From Enterococcus hirae ATCC 9790 (lineage in GTDB: Bacteria > Bacillota > Bacilli > Lactobacillales > Enterococcaceae), in NCBI RefSeq assembly GCF_000271405.2, contig NC_018081.1:2163603-2227602 (forward strand): DNA of 64,000 bases. The letters run 5' to 3'. Position 1 is the stretch's first letter. The number at the start of each line of letters is the position of its first letter. The translations under genes were made by a program, and so were the position numbers. The notes beneath the pieces are model-generated. The model was not told the origin of the DNA. It searched no databases and was given only the letters and a program-made list of their open reading frames with translations. This document shows, one piece after another, positions 18,927 through 28,908 of this stretch.

Positions 18927-20147
18927 TTAGAAATAGTCACTGAAATAAGCTTCCATATTTGGAAGAATCAATTCAAGTGTTTTAAGTGTTTCATCATCCG
19001 TTTTGATTCGTTCGATCCTTGCAAGATAAGAAGGGCGACGATAATTCATCATCAAACAACTTAATGTTTGAATGGACAACTGGACCGATTGTCCGACAGG
19101 TTCGTCCACGACATCCAATTGTCCGTCTTCGTTCCAGACCAACCCAAAAACACCATTGTTCCATGAGGCGATAGGGTCCTCGACAATAAAGTGAAAAGGT
19201 TTCGCAGTAGAAACGAAGGGGAATTGCTTCAGAAACTCTTTGACATCTACGATTCTCGCCATGTAATAAGGCTCGATCTGTTCTTTTATTTGACTATCTT
19301 CGATCAAGAAAGCCAGTGGTTCATTTTTGTAGATATCACCGTGAACCCAGTAAACCATTGAAAAGTGTGCTGAAATAAAATTCCATAAACCATTCCGAGC
19401 TTCTTGATTCAAGTAAAACATCTCTTTAACATGGAAAATTTCTTCAGCGACCCAATAAAATAAAACACCAATTGGTTCATGCTCTTTCGTATAGTAGATC
19501 GCAGCTGTCCGTTCCTCTTTATTTTCAAATCGCCAATATTCTTCCCAATGAAATTGGCTACGAAACAAAGCACCGTGATTTTGAGCCGCAAACTTCTGAT
19601 ACACTCGGTAAACATCTGGATGATCTACTGGTAATCGTTCAACCATTCCATCCACAGGAACATTCTTCGGTAATTGGGTATCACGAATTTTAAATGTCAA
19701 CTTATCAGACATGATTTCCCAACCCTTGCGTCGATAATAAGGCACGCTATAGGGATAAAGATAAGAGATCCATTGTTTGTTTTTGCGCATATTATCTAAC
19801 GCAACCAAGATCAAATCTTGCATCAATCCATGATTTGCATATTCAGGATACGTTCCGACACCGGTAACGCCACCCATTTTGTATGGTTTACCGTGGATGT
19901 TGACTTCACATGGATAGATCGCAATTTGAGAAATCAATTTGTTATGGTGGAACCAGCCAAATACTTCCGATAGTTCCAAAATTGGGCGCTTGGAGCGAAT
20001 AAATGCCCCTTTGCTTTCAAAACCACTTTCTTCGATGTCTGCTTCTGTTACTTGAAAGACATAAGACAATAACTCATTGAATTGATCAACATCTTTTTCA
20101 GTAACAGGTTTTAATTCAAGATTTTCTCTGAAATCTTTTTCATCCAT
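18927..20147 (-). CDS. Eis-like GNAT N-acetyltransferase
   Basis: 406 aa with the architecture of the Eis family: an N-terminal GNAT domain holding the acetyl-CoA loop region (GGVTGVGTYPEYANHGL, about 92-108), a second degenerate GNAT domain, and a C-terminal SCP2-like domain (about 310-406). Eis of mycobacteria acetylates aminoglycosides and other amines; the substrate of the enterococcal homologues is unknown. It is the first gene of a leftward operon and is divergent from lepA, with about 146 bp between the start codons. Confidence 0.85.
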   Translation of the reverse strand: MDEKDFRENLELKPVTEKDVDQFNELLSYVFQVTEADIEESGFESKGAFIRSKRPILELSEVFGWFHHNKLISQIAIYPCEVNIHGKPYKMGGVTGVGTYPEYANHGLMQDLILVALDNMRKNKQWISYLYPYSVPYYRRKGWEIMSDKLTFKIRDTQLPKNVPVDGMVERLPVDHPDVYRVYQKFAAQNHGALFRSQFHWEEYWRFENKEERTAAIYYTKEHEPIGVLFYWVAEEIFHVKEMFYLNQEARNGLWNFISAHFSMVYWVHGDIYKNEPLAFLIEDSQIKEQIEPYYMARIVDVKEFLKQFPFVSTAKPFHFIVEDPIASWNNGVFGLVWNEDGQLDVVDEPVGQSVQLSIQTLSCLMMNYRRPSYLARIERIKTDDETLKTLELILPNMEAYFSDYF

Positions 20148-20250
20148 TCTTTCATCTCCAATTATTTACTTGTTATTAGTATAGCAAATTTTCATAAAAA
20201 AAACTTCTAAAGCTGACTAGGTAAAAAGTCTTTAAATTCATGCTTTTCAT

Positions 20251-20259
20251 TGATATAAT
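20251..20259 (+). promoter_or_regulatory. Extended -10 promoter for lepA
   Basis: TGATATAAT (extended -10, TATAAT at 20254-20259) lies 35 nt before the lepA start. No good -35 is seen. Confidence 0.6.
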
Positions 20260-20293
20260 GAGAGGTGCTGATTAAACGAAAAGAGGAGACGCT

Positions 20294-22129
20294 ATGGATA
20301 TAAAAAAAATGAAACAACGACAAGAGCAAATTCGAAATTTTTCGATCATTGCTCATATCGACCATGGAAAATCAACGCTGGCCGATCGTATTCTGGAAAA
20401 GACGAACACTGTGACGTCTCGTGAAATGCAGGATCAGCTATTAGACTCAATGGATCTAGAGCGTGAACGTGGAATCACGATTAAATTAAATGCTGTCGAA
20501 TTGAATTATACAGCCAAAAATGGCGAAACCTATATTTTCCATCTAATCGACACCCCTGGGCACGTCGATTTCACTTATGAAGTATCAAGGAGTTTAGCAG
20601 CCTGTGAAGGTGCGGTATTAGTAGTTGATGCGGCACAGGGAATCGAGGCTCAAACATTAGCAAATGTTTACTTAGCTTTGGATAATGATCTGGAAATTTT
20701 GCCAGTCATCAATAAAATCGATCTTCCAGCTGCTGATCCAGAACGTGTACGTCAAGAAATCGAAGATGTTATCGGAATCGATGCCAGTGAGGCAGTTCTG
20801 GCTAGTGCTAAAGCAGGAATTGGGATTGAAGAAATACTTGAACAAATCGTTGAATATGTACCAGCCCCATCTGGCGAGCTGGATGCCCCTTTGAAAGCAT
20901 TGATCTTTGATTCCGTGTACGATAGTTATCGAGGAGTCGTTCTGAATGTTCGAATCACAGACGGCATGGTCAAACCAGGCGATAAAATCAAATTGATGAG
21001 TAACGGCAAAACATTTGATGTGACAGAAGTGGGAGTCTTTTCACCAAAAGCTGTTGCTAGAGATTTCTTGATGGTCGGTGATGTAGGGTATATCACGGCA
21101 AGCATCAAAACGGTCCAAGACACACGAGTAGGGGACACAGTTACGTTGGCAGATAATCCAGCAGAAGAAGCGCTACCTGGATACCGTAAAATGAATCCAA
21201 TGGTTTACTGTGGATTATATCCAATTGATACTTCCCGCTACAATGATTTGCGTGAAGCACTTGAAAAATTACAACTAAACGACGCAGCACTACAGTTTGA
21301 ACCTGAAACCTCACAAGCCCTTGGCTTTGGCTTCCGTTGTGGATTCTTAGGTTTATTACACATGGATGTAGTCCAAGAACGTTTGGAACGTGAGTTCAAC
21401 TTAGAGTTGATCACAACGGCACCTTCTGTAATTTATCATGTGAATAAAACAGATGGTTCTATGACAGTCGTCGATAACCCGGCAGATTTTCCAGAACCAG
21501 TAACGATTCAAGATGTTGAAGAACCTTTTGTGAAGGCACAAATCATGGTTCCAAATGATTTCGTCGGTGCAGTGATGGAATTATCCCAAAGAAAACGTGG
21601 AGAATTCATCACAATGGATTATTTAGATGATTATCGAGTGAATGTCGTTTATAATATTCCGCTTTCTGAAATCGTTTTTGACTTTTTCGATAAACTAAAA
21701 TCCAGTACGAAAGGCTATGCTTCCTTGGATTATGAAATGTCCGGTTATCAAAAGAGCAAGTTAGTAAAAATGGATATTTTATTAAATGGAGAAAAAGTCG
21801 ATGCGTTAAGTTTCATCGTTCACCGAGATTTTGCTTATGAACGAGGAAAAGCAATCGTTGAAAAACTGAAAAAACTAATTCCACGTCAACAATTTGAAGT
21901 GCCGATCCAAGCAGCTATCGGACAAAAAATCGTTGCTCGTTCAGATATCAAAGCATTACGTAAAAACGTCTTAGCAAAATGTTATGGTGGAGATGTCTCA
22001 CGGAAACGCAAACTTCTTGAAAAACAAAAAGAAGGAAAGAAACGAATGAAACAAATCGGTAGCGTCGAAGTCCCACAAGAAGCCTTCATGGCTGTTCTGA
22101 AAATGGACGAGGACGAACCGAAGAAATAG
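20294..22129 (+). CDS. lepA: Elongation factor 4 (LepA)
   Basis: 611 aa translational GTPase that acts on stalled or mistranslocated ribosomes. G1 AHIDHGKST (about 20-28), G3 DTPGHVDF, G4 NKIDLP and the C-terminal LepA-specific domain with [17 protein letters not shown] are all present. GAGGAG precedes ATG 20294. The last 16 codons and the terminator are repeated 1.8 kb downstream (23885), so this gene's 3' end served as an integration site and the present terminal codons may come from the incoming element; the encoded residues are unchanged. Confidence 0.98.
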   Translation: MDIKKMKQRQEQIRNFSIIAHIDHGKSTLADRILEKTNTVTSREMQDQLLDSMDLERERGITIKLNAVELNYTAKNGETYIFHLIDTPGHVDFTYEVSRSLAACEGAVLVVDAAQGIEAQTLANVYLALDNDLEILPVINKIDLPAADPERVRQEIEDVIGIDASEAVLASAKAGIGIEEILEQIVEYVPAPSGELDAPLKALIFDSVYDSYRGVVLNVRITDGMVKPGDKIKLMSNGKTFDVTEVGVFSPKAVARDFLMVGDVGYITASIKTVQDTRVGDTVTLADNPAEEALPGYRKMNPMVYCGLYPIDTSRYNDLREALEKLQLNDAALQFEPETSQALGFGFRCGFLGLLHMDVVQERLEREFNLELITTAPSVIYHVNKTDGSMTVVDNPADFPEPVTIQDVEEPFVKAQIMVPNDFVGAVMELSQRKRGEFITMDYLDDYRVNVVYNIPLSEIVFDFFDKLKSSTKGYASLDYEMSGYQKSKLVKMDILLNGEKVDALSFIVHRDFAYERGKAIVEKLKKLIPRQQFEVPIQAAIGQKIVARSDIKALRKNVLAKCYGGDVSRKRKLLEKQKEGKKRMKQIGSVEVPQEAFMAVLKMDEDEPKK

Positions 22130-22187
22130 CAAAGGGTCTAGCCATTGAGCTAGACCTTTTTTATCTGTTTTTCCCACGGTTTTCCCA
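22079..22187 (+). repeat. Left 109-bp direct repeat (putative attachment site at lepA 3' end)
   Basis: From GAAGCCTTCATGG in the last codons of lepA through the terminator to CACGGTTTTCCCA. It matches 23885-23993 with one codon-level difference (GAC/GAT), one base before the hairpin, and a hairpin that is present in the opposite orientation. It is interpreted as attL of an element integrated into lepA. The right limit may be set by the IS insertion at 22188. Confidence 0.75.
22131..22162 (+). terminator. lepA terminator
   Basis: GGTCTAGC (22135-22142) pairs with GCTAGACC (22149-22156), loop CATTGA, flanked by AAA and a T6 run. Confidence 0.9.
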
Positions 22188-22553
22188 GGCTCTTTGTCAA
22201 ATGATGTTGGTAAAGAGAAATCTTAGAATAATTTGGGCAGAAAGAAGAAAAACTTCTTTCTGTTCTTTTTATTTGGTTAAAATAGTTTTACCGTGTCGAA
22301 TCATGATCCGACGTTTGAAATGATAAAAATTTCGAAACCCATAAGCATTGCGTTTTAATACTTTAATATGGTTGTTTAAACATTCGAGTGGTCCGTTTGA
22401 ATAACTGTAGCGGAGGGCATTTCGGATCTGTGGCAGAAACTTTTTAAATGTTCGCAAAGTTGTCGCATAAGTTTCAGGTAGCTGGCTGACTTCTCTGGAT
22501 AAACAGTCCTCAAATAGTGAATGATCTCTTTTCTTTTTAAGATTGATGACATC
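22188..22553 (-). mobile_element. ISL3-type insertion sequence remnant (transposase C-terminus)
   Basis: The leftward frame from about 22550 to 22269 encodes some 92 residues matching the end of an ISL3-family transposase (RTFKKFLPQIRNALRYSYSN, GPLECLNNHIKVLKRNAYGF, RNFYHFKRRI). Only the last quarter of the usual 400-plus residues is left, and no start codon remains. The outer end GGCTCTTTGTCAAATGATG at 22188 looks like the terminal inverted repeat and abuts the lepA-end repeat exactly. A stem CAGAAAGAAG/CTTCTTTCTG at 22238-22262 lies inside the IS end. The family assignment rests on the conserved tail only. Confidence 0.75.
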
Positions 22554-22558
22554 TATTC

Positions 22559-22586
22559 AGAGCTACTTGAAAGAGTAGCTCTTTTT
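22559..22586 (+). terminator. Terminator-like hairpin beside the IS remnant
   Basis: AGAGCTACT (22559-22567) pairs with AGTAGCTCT (22574-22582), followed by T5. From here to 22926 there is AT-rich sequence with an inverted pair GTGCTACA/TGTAGCAC (about 22743-22798) and a hairpin AGACTACTC/GAGTAGTCT (22873-22894), but no gene. Confidence 0.6.
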
Positions 22587-22926
22587 AGTTGCTTTTGATT
22601 AATCTATTTTATAAAAAATAGATTGTATTTCTATTCTGCCATTTTTGGTTAAATATAATGTTTTTTATTATTAGGTAATATTTTTTATATTAGATATAAC
22701 AAAAACAAATAAAAAACTTAATTTAATAGATTATAATTATAATGTGCTACAAGATATTACATGTTGTATTCGCATTATTCAGGTTAAACTATGTAGCACA
22801 AAATAAATTTCGTAGTAACTACGATCAACCTCACAAAGATCTCCTGTATTTTACTGCGATTTATTATCTATGAGACTACTCATAAGAGTAGTCTTTACAT
22901 AAAAAACTAATAAAGAAGGTATCACT

Positions 22927-23121
22927 ATGTATTATGTAGAAGTACAAACACGAGGAGTAAAAAACAAACAATATGTCAAAAGTGTAATCAATAATTATCC
23001 ACTATTAGGATCATGGAAAGAGGCTGAACCATTTTCAAAAGAATGTGCATTGCAAATAAAATCAGTTTTAGAACAAGAATTAATTTGTGGAAAAGCAATA
23101 GTCAATATAGTAGAAAAGTAA
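22927..23121 (+). CDS. Small protein of unknown function
   Basis: 64 aa, soluble and mildly basic: MYYVEVQTRGVKNKQYVKSV leading to a Trp-containing middle and an ILICGKAIV-like hydrophobic end. AAGAAGG precedes the ATG at a usable distance. It lies inside the element that is bounded by the lepA-end repeats, together with a cold-shock gene. No family is recognised. The ORF is short, so it could be chance, but the ribosome site and the preceding hairpin favour a gene. Confidence 0.55.
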   Translation: MYYVEVQTRGVKNKQYVKSVINNYPLLGSWKEAEPFSKECALQIKSVLEQELICGKAIVNIVEK

Positions 23122-23263
23122 AATTTATTAAAGTTTTAAGTAAATGATGTAATATTGTAATTAGTGGCGTTAGTCGTTTATTTTCAATTTTTTCATCCTT
23201 TAATTAATCATTCTAAATATTTACTCCAAATTTTGTATTAAAAAGTGTATCAAGCAGTTATCC

Positions 23264-23414
23264 TTGTGTTACCATTGCATCCGTGTTATAGTAATTAAGT
23301 AATCTAATTTGAAACGTAATCTGAGCGATATATTCACACTATAAAAACTCCTTTTACCAAGTAATATTAATTGCAACAAAACACGTATTATATACGTATT
23401 AGGAGGAAATATAT
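23264..23414 (+). promoter_or_regulatory. Promoter and long 5' leader of cold-shock gene 1
   Basis: -35 TTGTGT (23264-23269), 17-bp spacer, extended -10 TGTTATAGT (TATAGT 23287-23292). The leader of about 115 nt shares blocks with the second csp locus (35251-35400): TAAGTAATCTA, TTTGAAACGTAAT, TGAGC, ACTCCTTTT, TTGCAA and CGTATTAGGAGGAAATATAT. Such conserved leaders control cold-shock mRNA stability and translation. Confidence 0.75.
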
Positions 23415-23612
23415 ATGAATAACGGTACAGTAAAATGGTTTAACTCAGATAAAGGTTTTGGATTTATCACTGGTGAAGATGGAAATGACGTATTTGCACA
23501 CTTCTCAGCTATTCAAGGCGATGGATTTAAAACATTAGATGAAGGTCAAGCTGTTTCTTATGATATTGAAGAAGGACAACGTGGTCCTCAAGCGGTAAAT
23601 ATCGTAAAATAA
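23415..23612 (+). CDS. Cold-shock protein (CspA family), copy 1
   Basis: 65 aa single OB-fold RNA/DNA chaperone. Both nucleic-acid-binding motifs are present: KGFGFIT (RNP1, about 16-22) and DVFAHF (RNP2, about 29-34). It differs from copy 2 (35401) at only a few residues (for example NSDKG against NADKG, and TGED against TAED). The location between the two lepA-end repeats means this copy may have arrived with the mobile element or been trapped in it. AGGAGG precedes ATG. Confidence 0.96.
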   Translation: MNNGTVKWFNSDKGFGFITGEDGNDVFAHFSAIQGDGFKTLDEGQAVSYDIEEGQRGPQAVNIVK

Positions 23613-23623
23613 TGTTGAACTTT

Positions 23624-23650
23624 AACCATCTCAATCGAGATGGTTTTTTT
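23624..23650 (+). terminator. Terminator of cold-shock gene 1
   Basis: AACCATCTC (23624-23632) pairs with GAGATGGTT (23637-23645), then T residues. From here to 23884 no gene is seen; a frame of 80 codons overlapping the terminator looks spurious. Confidence 0.9.
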
Positions 23651-23884
23651 ATATTATGGCTCATAAACATCCGGTCGTATAATCGAGTCTTACAAGGTAA
23701 AAAATATTCTATTAAAGAAATAATTTCGCCATTTTTTCGCCCCTTTATAAAATATCCATTATTATTATATGAGTATCAGCAAGTATTAAATAATAGGCTC
23801 TTGCTTAATATGAAAGTTGGTATAATAGGATTTATAATGATGTATAGATATTAGAAAAACTTTGTGAATAACACAATCTTATAG

Positions 23885-23993
23885 GAAGCCTTCATGGCTG
23901 TTCTGAAAATGGATGAGGACGAACCGAAGAAATAGCAAAAGGTCTAGCTCAATGGCTAGACCTTTTTTATCTGTTTTTCCCACGGTTTTCCCA
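23885..23993 (+). repeat. Right 109-bp direct repeat of the lepA 3' end (putative attR)
   Basis: Repeats 22079-22187, encoding the same [16 protein letters not shown] tail, stop and terminator. The terminator hairpin (GGTCTAGC-TCAATG-GCTAGACC) is the exact reverse complement of the hairpin in the left copy, and the flanks keep their orientation. The copy has no upstream lepA sequence, so it is a scar of site-specific integration. Confidence 0.75.
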
Positions 23994-24088
23994 CATGCGA
24001 AGAAATAGCAGCGCTTGCTTGAAAATAGTGTAAAAATTAGACCATGTTTACATGGATTTGCCACCGGTGGTTTTTTGGGTGGCAAACC

Positions 24089-24290
24089 TCAAGAGTTCTT
24101 TCTAAGCTTCTCCATAATGTCGACCGTTTCATTTTGCATTTTATTCGGCATGTGAGAGTATCCATCGTAATAGAAATTCTGCTATGCCCTAGTCGTTCAG
24201 GAAATTCCTTCATCTTAGCACCATTTTCAAGAAGAGTAGCGTGAGTATGCCGCAAAGAATGAAAGTTGAATGAGAGGGGGGAGTGCATTC
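24089..24290 (-). pseudogene. Tyrosine recombinase (integrase), C-terminal remnant
   Basis: Reads leftward toward the lepA-end repeat. The catalytic segment FNFHSLRHTHATLLENGA contains the conserved H-x-x-R, and ERLGHSRISITMDT follows. After the DT the frame breaks: a deletion of about 4 nt removes the codon region around the catalytic Tyr, and the original end (SHMPNKMQNETVDIMEKLRKNS, stop at 24089) continues in another frame. The N-terminal 80 percent is missing. It probably once moved the element inserted at lepA. A palindrome CCACCGGTGG and pair TTTGCCACC/GGTGGCAAA lie between it and the repeat (24057-24086). Confidence 0.8.
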
Positions 24291-24382
24291 TAGATTTAGT
24301 ATTTCATTTCACTACACTTTGAATGATCAGTTTCATGCTTCCCCTAATCCTTGAACTGAGCGATTACTACTATTATCACTAC

Positions 24383-25431
24383 TCAATAAGAATAATAGAC
24401 ACGATTGCGCTGATATTTATATGGGGTTATGCCTACGATCTTTTTGAATACGGTTGAGAAATGGCTCTGGGTGCTAAACGATAGTTCTTCGGCAATTTGA
24501 TTGATGGATTTGTTAGAAAATAATAAAAAGTACTTGGCCTTTTCAATTTTCTTCAAATGCATGAAATCTTTAAAATGCATCCCAACTTCTTTATAAAATA
24601 ACCTTCCCACGTATTTTGAATCCCGATTTAAAACATCACAGATATCTTTTAAAGAAATAGCTTCATACAGATGATTTTCTACATAGTTAAGAACACATAC
24701 GGTAACAGGGCTATAGGTTTTTTTAGGAATATTGGTTGGATGAGCCAAAAAGTCATGAATGGCTTGCTTAGATAATGTTTCAAACTTATTGATATCACGA
24801 ATTTCCTGTAAATATTCATAGTACTGAAACTGTCTATTAAAAACTTTGCTTACCGGCACACCTTTTTCAACTTCCACTCGTGTAAGTAATGTAATGAGCG
24901 CACAATAAAAACATTTGAGTTGATCGCTTGTAAGGCTCTTATAGTAATATTTGATAAATAATTCAAGTGTTTTTATTGCAGCTAGTTTATTGCGATCTTT
25001 TACATGAGAAAAGAGCAGCAACTCTAACTTATAGTATTCTTCAATATCGTAAAAAGTATTATAAGAGAATGTTTGTGATTGGTAAAATTCTTCTAAATTT
25101 AATTGCTTATCGTCGATTTTTTTGGTGAATGATGATTTGCTAATATAAATAGATTTGTAAGGATTTGTCTGAATTCTTGTGTGGTATCCTCGGCTTCTTT
25201 TAAACCAAAATTTACCTCAGCCATGAGTAATGGGCCACAGGTAATCTGCATATAACCTGTCTCCGATGAACTGTCACTATATAAAAAAGTTCCATAGATT
25301 TCTCGTTTTATATTATACATTTGAATAGCAGAAAGCTGATTTTCTTCTGTTTTTAGTGTTTTTTCAACCACACTGACGGGAATGCCTAGTTTTTCTGTTA
25401 TGGATATTAATGAAATAAGGATTGGCGACAT
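24383..25431 (-). pseudogene. AraC-type transcriptional regulator, frameshifted
   Basis: Two frames join into one protein of about 349 aa if one base is added to the T7 run at 25117-25123 (A7 on the coding strand). The first part (start ATG 25431, GGAGGTG ribosome site) covers about 104 codons; the second holds the C-terminal AraC HTH pair (ISLKDICDVLNRDSKYVGRL and INQIAEELSFSTQSHFSTVF). The N-terminal domain is not a cupin I recognise. It is divergent from the PTS gene at 25585, so it is the likely activator of the sugar operon. The lesion could be real, phase-variable or a sequence error. Confidence 0.8.
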
Positions 25432-25512
25432 ACTAACACCTCCATTCAAAATATAAAACACTTTCTTAATAAAAGAAACACTTTTTTGGTATATCTATTC
25501 ATAATCATTGTT

Positions 25513-25518
25513 TATACT
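25513..25518 (+). promoter_or_regulatory. -10 element of the sugar operon
   Basis: TATACT at 25513-25518 in the 153-bp gap between the divergent regulator and the PTS gene. No -35 consensus is present, consistent with activator dependence. No cre site was found here. Confidence 0.4.
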
Positions 25519-25584
25519 ATGGATGATTAAAGTACTTGATCAAAAAAACATTTATTTAAACATATTAGAATGGAGTATTGAGTA

Positions 25585-26877
25585 ATGAAAAAATTCGAAG
25601 CGTTTTTAAACAATAATTTGTTGCCGCTTTCAGCAAAGATGCAAAACAATAATATCTTAGGAGCACTATCTGAAGGATTTATTCGAACAAGTCCAGCGAC
25701 GATTGGCTCTGCGTTCATATTAATTTTGGCAAATTTCCCGATTCCTGCTTGGCTTAAATGGTTACAGGATATGAACTTAGCACCTGGTCTAGCCGCTGTT
25801 AGTAATGCCTCTATTGGTCTAATGGGTTTGTTTGCAGTTTATAATATTGCGTATGCATATGCGAATCGCTTAGGTGTCCATTCACAAAATGCAGGTCTAA
25901 TTTCTCTCGCTTCATATTTTATTTTAATCCCTCAACAAGTTGTTACGCATGTCAACGATGGGGGAAAATGGGTGGAATCAACAGTCAACGCGGTGAAATT
26001 TGATTATTTAGGAGGACAAGGTATTTTCGTAGGAATGATCGTTGCAATTGGAATTACCAAATTGTATTCTATCTTGTCAAAGAAAAATTTTACGATCAAA
26101 TTACCAGCATCAGTGCCACCAATGGTTTCTGATTCCTTAGCACCGACGTTTATTGTGACCACGATTTTCTTATTTGTATGTGCCATTCGGATTGCTTTTT
26201 CGTTTACTGATTTTGGAGATATCTTTACTTTTATTACAGAAATGATTAGTGCACCGTTGAATAGTTTGATGGCTAATCCAGTATCAATGATTTTTATTCA
26301 AGTATTGATTGCTTTCTTGTGGTTCTTTGGTATCCATAATGCTGTGTTATCTGGACCACTTTCAGCTGTAACCTTAACAATGATGACTGCTAATATCGAT
26401 GCTTATACCAATGGCAGCACGTTGCCTTTCGCCATGGCTTCTCTCGTGTATGGTGTTTGTGGAGCTGCAGGAAATGCGCTTGGTCTGGTTATTTGTTTAT
26501 TCTTCTCTAAGTCAGCTCGCTATAAAGAAATGTTTAAGTTAGGTGCGTTGCCAACGATTTTTAATATTACCGAGCCGCTAAACTTTGGGATTCCGACAGT
26601 AATGAATCCAATCTTTTTCTTACCATTAGTTTTAAGCCCACTTGTTGCAGGTTTTGTTTCTTGGGGATTAATGAGTACGATTTTGCCAATTCCCTATAAT
26701 CCTACGGCAGAAGCGATTCCTTGGACAACACCAGGATTTGTTAAGTTTTCATTGATTGGTAACTGGCAATTCCTGTTGATTTACATTATTATCACGGCAA
26801 TTGTGGCATTGATTTGGTTCCCATTTGTTAAAGTCGCTGATATGAAAGAGCTACAGGAAGAAATGAAAAATAAATAA
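25585..26877 (+). CDS. PTS cellobiose/lactose-type transporter subunit IIC
   Basis: 430 aa membrane permease of the lactose/cellobiose PTS family, with about ten hydrophobic segments and the sequence GFIRTSPATIGSAFILILANFP near the N-terminus and NITEPLNFGIPTVMNP in the C-terminal half. It translocates a beta-glucoside, which should be phosphorylated by EIIA and EIIB components; neither is encoded nearby, so they must come from another locus. First gene of a seven-gene rightward locus with mupG-like, ROK, esterase and GH1 genes. Confidence 0.93.
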   Translation: MKKFEAFLNNNLLPLSAKMQNNNILGALSEGFIRTSPATIGSAFILILANFPIPAWLKWLQDMNLAPGLAAVSNASIGLMGLFAVYNIAYAYANRLGVHSQNAGLISLASYFILIPQQVVTHVNDGGKWVESTVNAVKFDYLGGQGIFVGMIVAIGITKLYSILSKKNFTIKLPASVPPMVSDSLAPTFIVTTIFLFVCAIRIAFSFTDFGDIFTFITEMISAPLNSLMANPVSMIFIQVLIAFLWFFGIHNAVLSGPLSAVTLTMMTANIDAYTNGSTLPFAMASLVYGVCGAAGNALGLVICLFFSKSARYKEMFKLGALPTIFNITEPLNFGIPTVMNPIFFLPLVLSPLVAGFVSWGLMSTILPIPYNPTAEAIPWTTPGFVKFSLIGNWQFLLIYIIITAIVALIWFPFVKVADMKELQEEMKNK

Positions 26878-26895
26878 TTGTTAGGAGTAAATCCA

Positions 26896-27998
26896 GTGTT
26901 AGGAATTTCCTTATATCCAGAAAAAGCTTCATTTAATGAAATGAAAAACTATTTAGCTTTAGCAAAATCGTATGGCTTTCAACGTGTATTCTTGAGCTTG
27001 CTTCAAATTGATCGGAACAATGTCAGTGAGTCCATGGAAAAATATTTAAAAATAATCAAAGAAGCAAGAGAGCAAGAATTTGAAGTAGCCATTGATTTTA
27101 TCCCACCAATATTTGATCTTTTAGGAGAGTCCTATAAAGACTTAACATTTTTAGCTGATTGGGAAATTAATTGTATTCGCTTAGATGCTGGTATGACAGG
27201 GAAAGAAGAAGCTGAAATGACTAAAAATCCTTATGGTATCAAGATTGAATTAAATATGAGCAATTATTCTCATTATCTTGATCAAATTTTGGATTATGGT
27301 CCGAATCGAAAGCAGCTTACTGGTTGCCATAATTTTTTCCCACAGCAATATACAGGGCTATCCAGAGAGCAGTTTAAGCAGTATTCAATAAAATTCTGTC
27401 AAAGTTATTTAACGACAGCAGCATTTGTTACTTCTCAGTCCGGGGAACATGGTCCTTGGCCATTACAAGAGGGGCTTTGTACCTTAGAGGAACATCGTCA
27501 CCTACCAATAGGAATACAAGTGAGGGATCTTTTACAAAGTGGTCTAATAGATGATGTCCTGATTGGTACGATGTTTGCCTCAGAAGAAGAATTACGTCAA
27601 GTCAGTGAAGCTGCCAAAGATTCAATGAAAAAATAGATATCACCTTAGTGGAAGATATTACTGCATTCGAACGACAGCTCTTATTTGACTACACGCATAA
27701 CTATCGAGGAGACTCTTCGGATTATATGATTCGTTCAACTAGGCTTCGCGCTAAGATTGTAGATAAACCATTGCCTAGTAATCACCCAGTTCAGATGATC
27801 AAAGAAGGGGATATTCTCATTTTAAATGAGGCTTATGGGCAATATAAAGGTGAAGTTCAAATTGCTTTGAAAGATCGCCCTGGTGATAAAAAAATCAATC
27901 TTGTGGGGCATATTCCGGAAGATCGGTTATTTGAGATGAAAAACATACAACGCTTTGAAGATTTTAGATTTTGTGAGGTGAACAAACAGTATGACTAG
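26896..27998 (+). pseudogene. MupG-like 6-phospho-N-acetylmuramidase (DUF871), frameshifted
   Basis: A GTG start at 26896 (TTAGGAGT upstream) opens a TIM-barrel part beginning LGISLYPEKASFNEMKNYL; a stop TAG at 27634 cuts it at about 246 codons. Adding one A to the A6 run at 27628-27633 restores a frame into the C-terminal cyclophilin-like domain (LVEDITAFERQLLFDYTHN... to 27998), giving 367 aa, the family's usual length. Characterised homologues cleave MurNAc-6-phosphate from MurNAc-6P-GlcNAc during cell-wall recycling. The 3' end overlaps the ROK gene start by 8 nt. Whether the N-terminal half alone is active is unknown. Confidence 0.82.
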
Positions 27999-28908
27999 CT
28001 ATTACTTAGGTGTCGATATCGGGGGGACCTTTATTAAATTAGGGATAGTTGATTCTACAGGACAGATAATAAAAAAAGAAAAAATCACTAGTACAAATGA
28101 TATGACACAAATTTTGACCGATTTGAAAAATTATTTAAACGAGCAACAACAGTATTTAGATATTTCTGGTGTAGGAATTAGTTTACCAGGAGTGATAAAT
28201 CATGATGGAACGATGCAAACAGCAGGCTCCTTATAAAAATTGATTGGCTTGAACGTTAAAGAAATTGCTCAAGACCATTTACAACTACCAGTTGAAATCA
28301 TTACTGATAGTAAAGCGGTTGCCTTAGCTGAAGGTTGGCTTGGAAATGGGGCGAACTATAGTAATTATGTCTGCGTGACTTTAGGCTCCGCTATTGGAGG
28401 GGCGATCGTGATTGATCGTAAGCTTTATTGGGGGCAAGGTGGTTTAGCTGGTGAGTTCGGTGTTTCTTTAATGGGTAGAGAAAATCAGGAATATAAACTG
28501 GATTCTACTTCATTACATGCGGGTGTTGTCGGCGGTTTATGTCGCAAATATAGCTTAGCGATTGGGAAAGAAGTGAAGGATGCCAAGTATATCTTTGATT
28601 TGGCCGCACAAAAAGATGCATTAGCTAAAAAATATGTAGATGAATTTTTAGATGATGTTGCCCGACTTCTAACCAACATTAGTGTGTATATAGCACCCGA
28701 AGCTATTTTGATAGGAGGAGGGGTTAGTGGAAATTCTCAGATTATGGCGGAGATACAAGCAGCTTATACAAGAATTATTCATGAGTACCGAGTATTATCC
28801 AGCGTTCAAATGCCCCAAGTCATTCCTTGCAAATTGGCAAATGATGCCGGTGTAATTGGTTCAGTAAAACAAATCATAGATATGCAACAAAGAGGTGATA
28901 ATCAATGA
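27991..28908 (+). pseudogene. ROK family sugar kinase, interrupted by an in-frame stop
   Basis: The N-terminal ATP motif YYLGVDIGGTFIKLGIVD and downstream VTLGSAIGGAIVIDRKLYWG belong to one 305-codon ROK protein, but codon 82 is TAA (28234-28236). The two parts are in the same frame, so a single substitution (for example TAT or CAA to TAA) explains it. The usual ROK Cys-rich zinc motif is absent, as in some beta-glucoside kinases. A TTG at 28240 could restart translation but has no convincing ribosome site. Overlaps the mupG-like gene and the esterase (ATGA). Confidence 0.85.

Noticed and set aside
23612-23854. 80-codon frame after cold-shock gene 1
   Set aside because: It begins at the csp stop, runs through the csp terminator, has no ribosome site and no recognisable composition.
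24293-24382. Missing integrase N-terminus next to the integrase remnant
   Set aside because: I read both strands up to the AraC gene and found no further recombinase motif; the N-terminus is deleted.
25462-25584. cre site before the PTS operon
   Set aside because: No sequence with fewer than three mismatches to WTGNAANCGNWNNCW was found in the gap.
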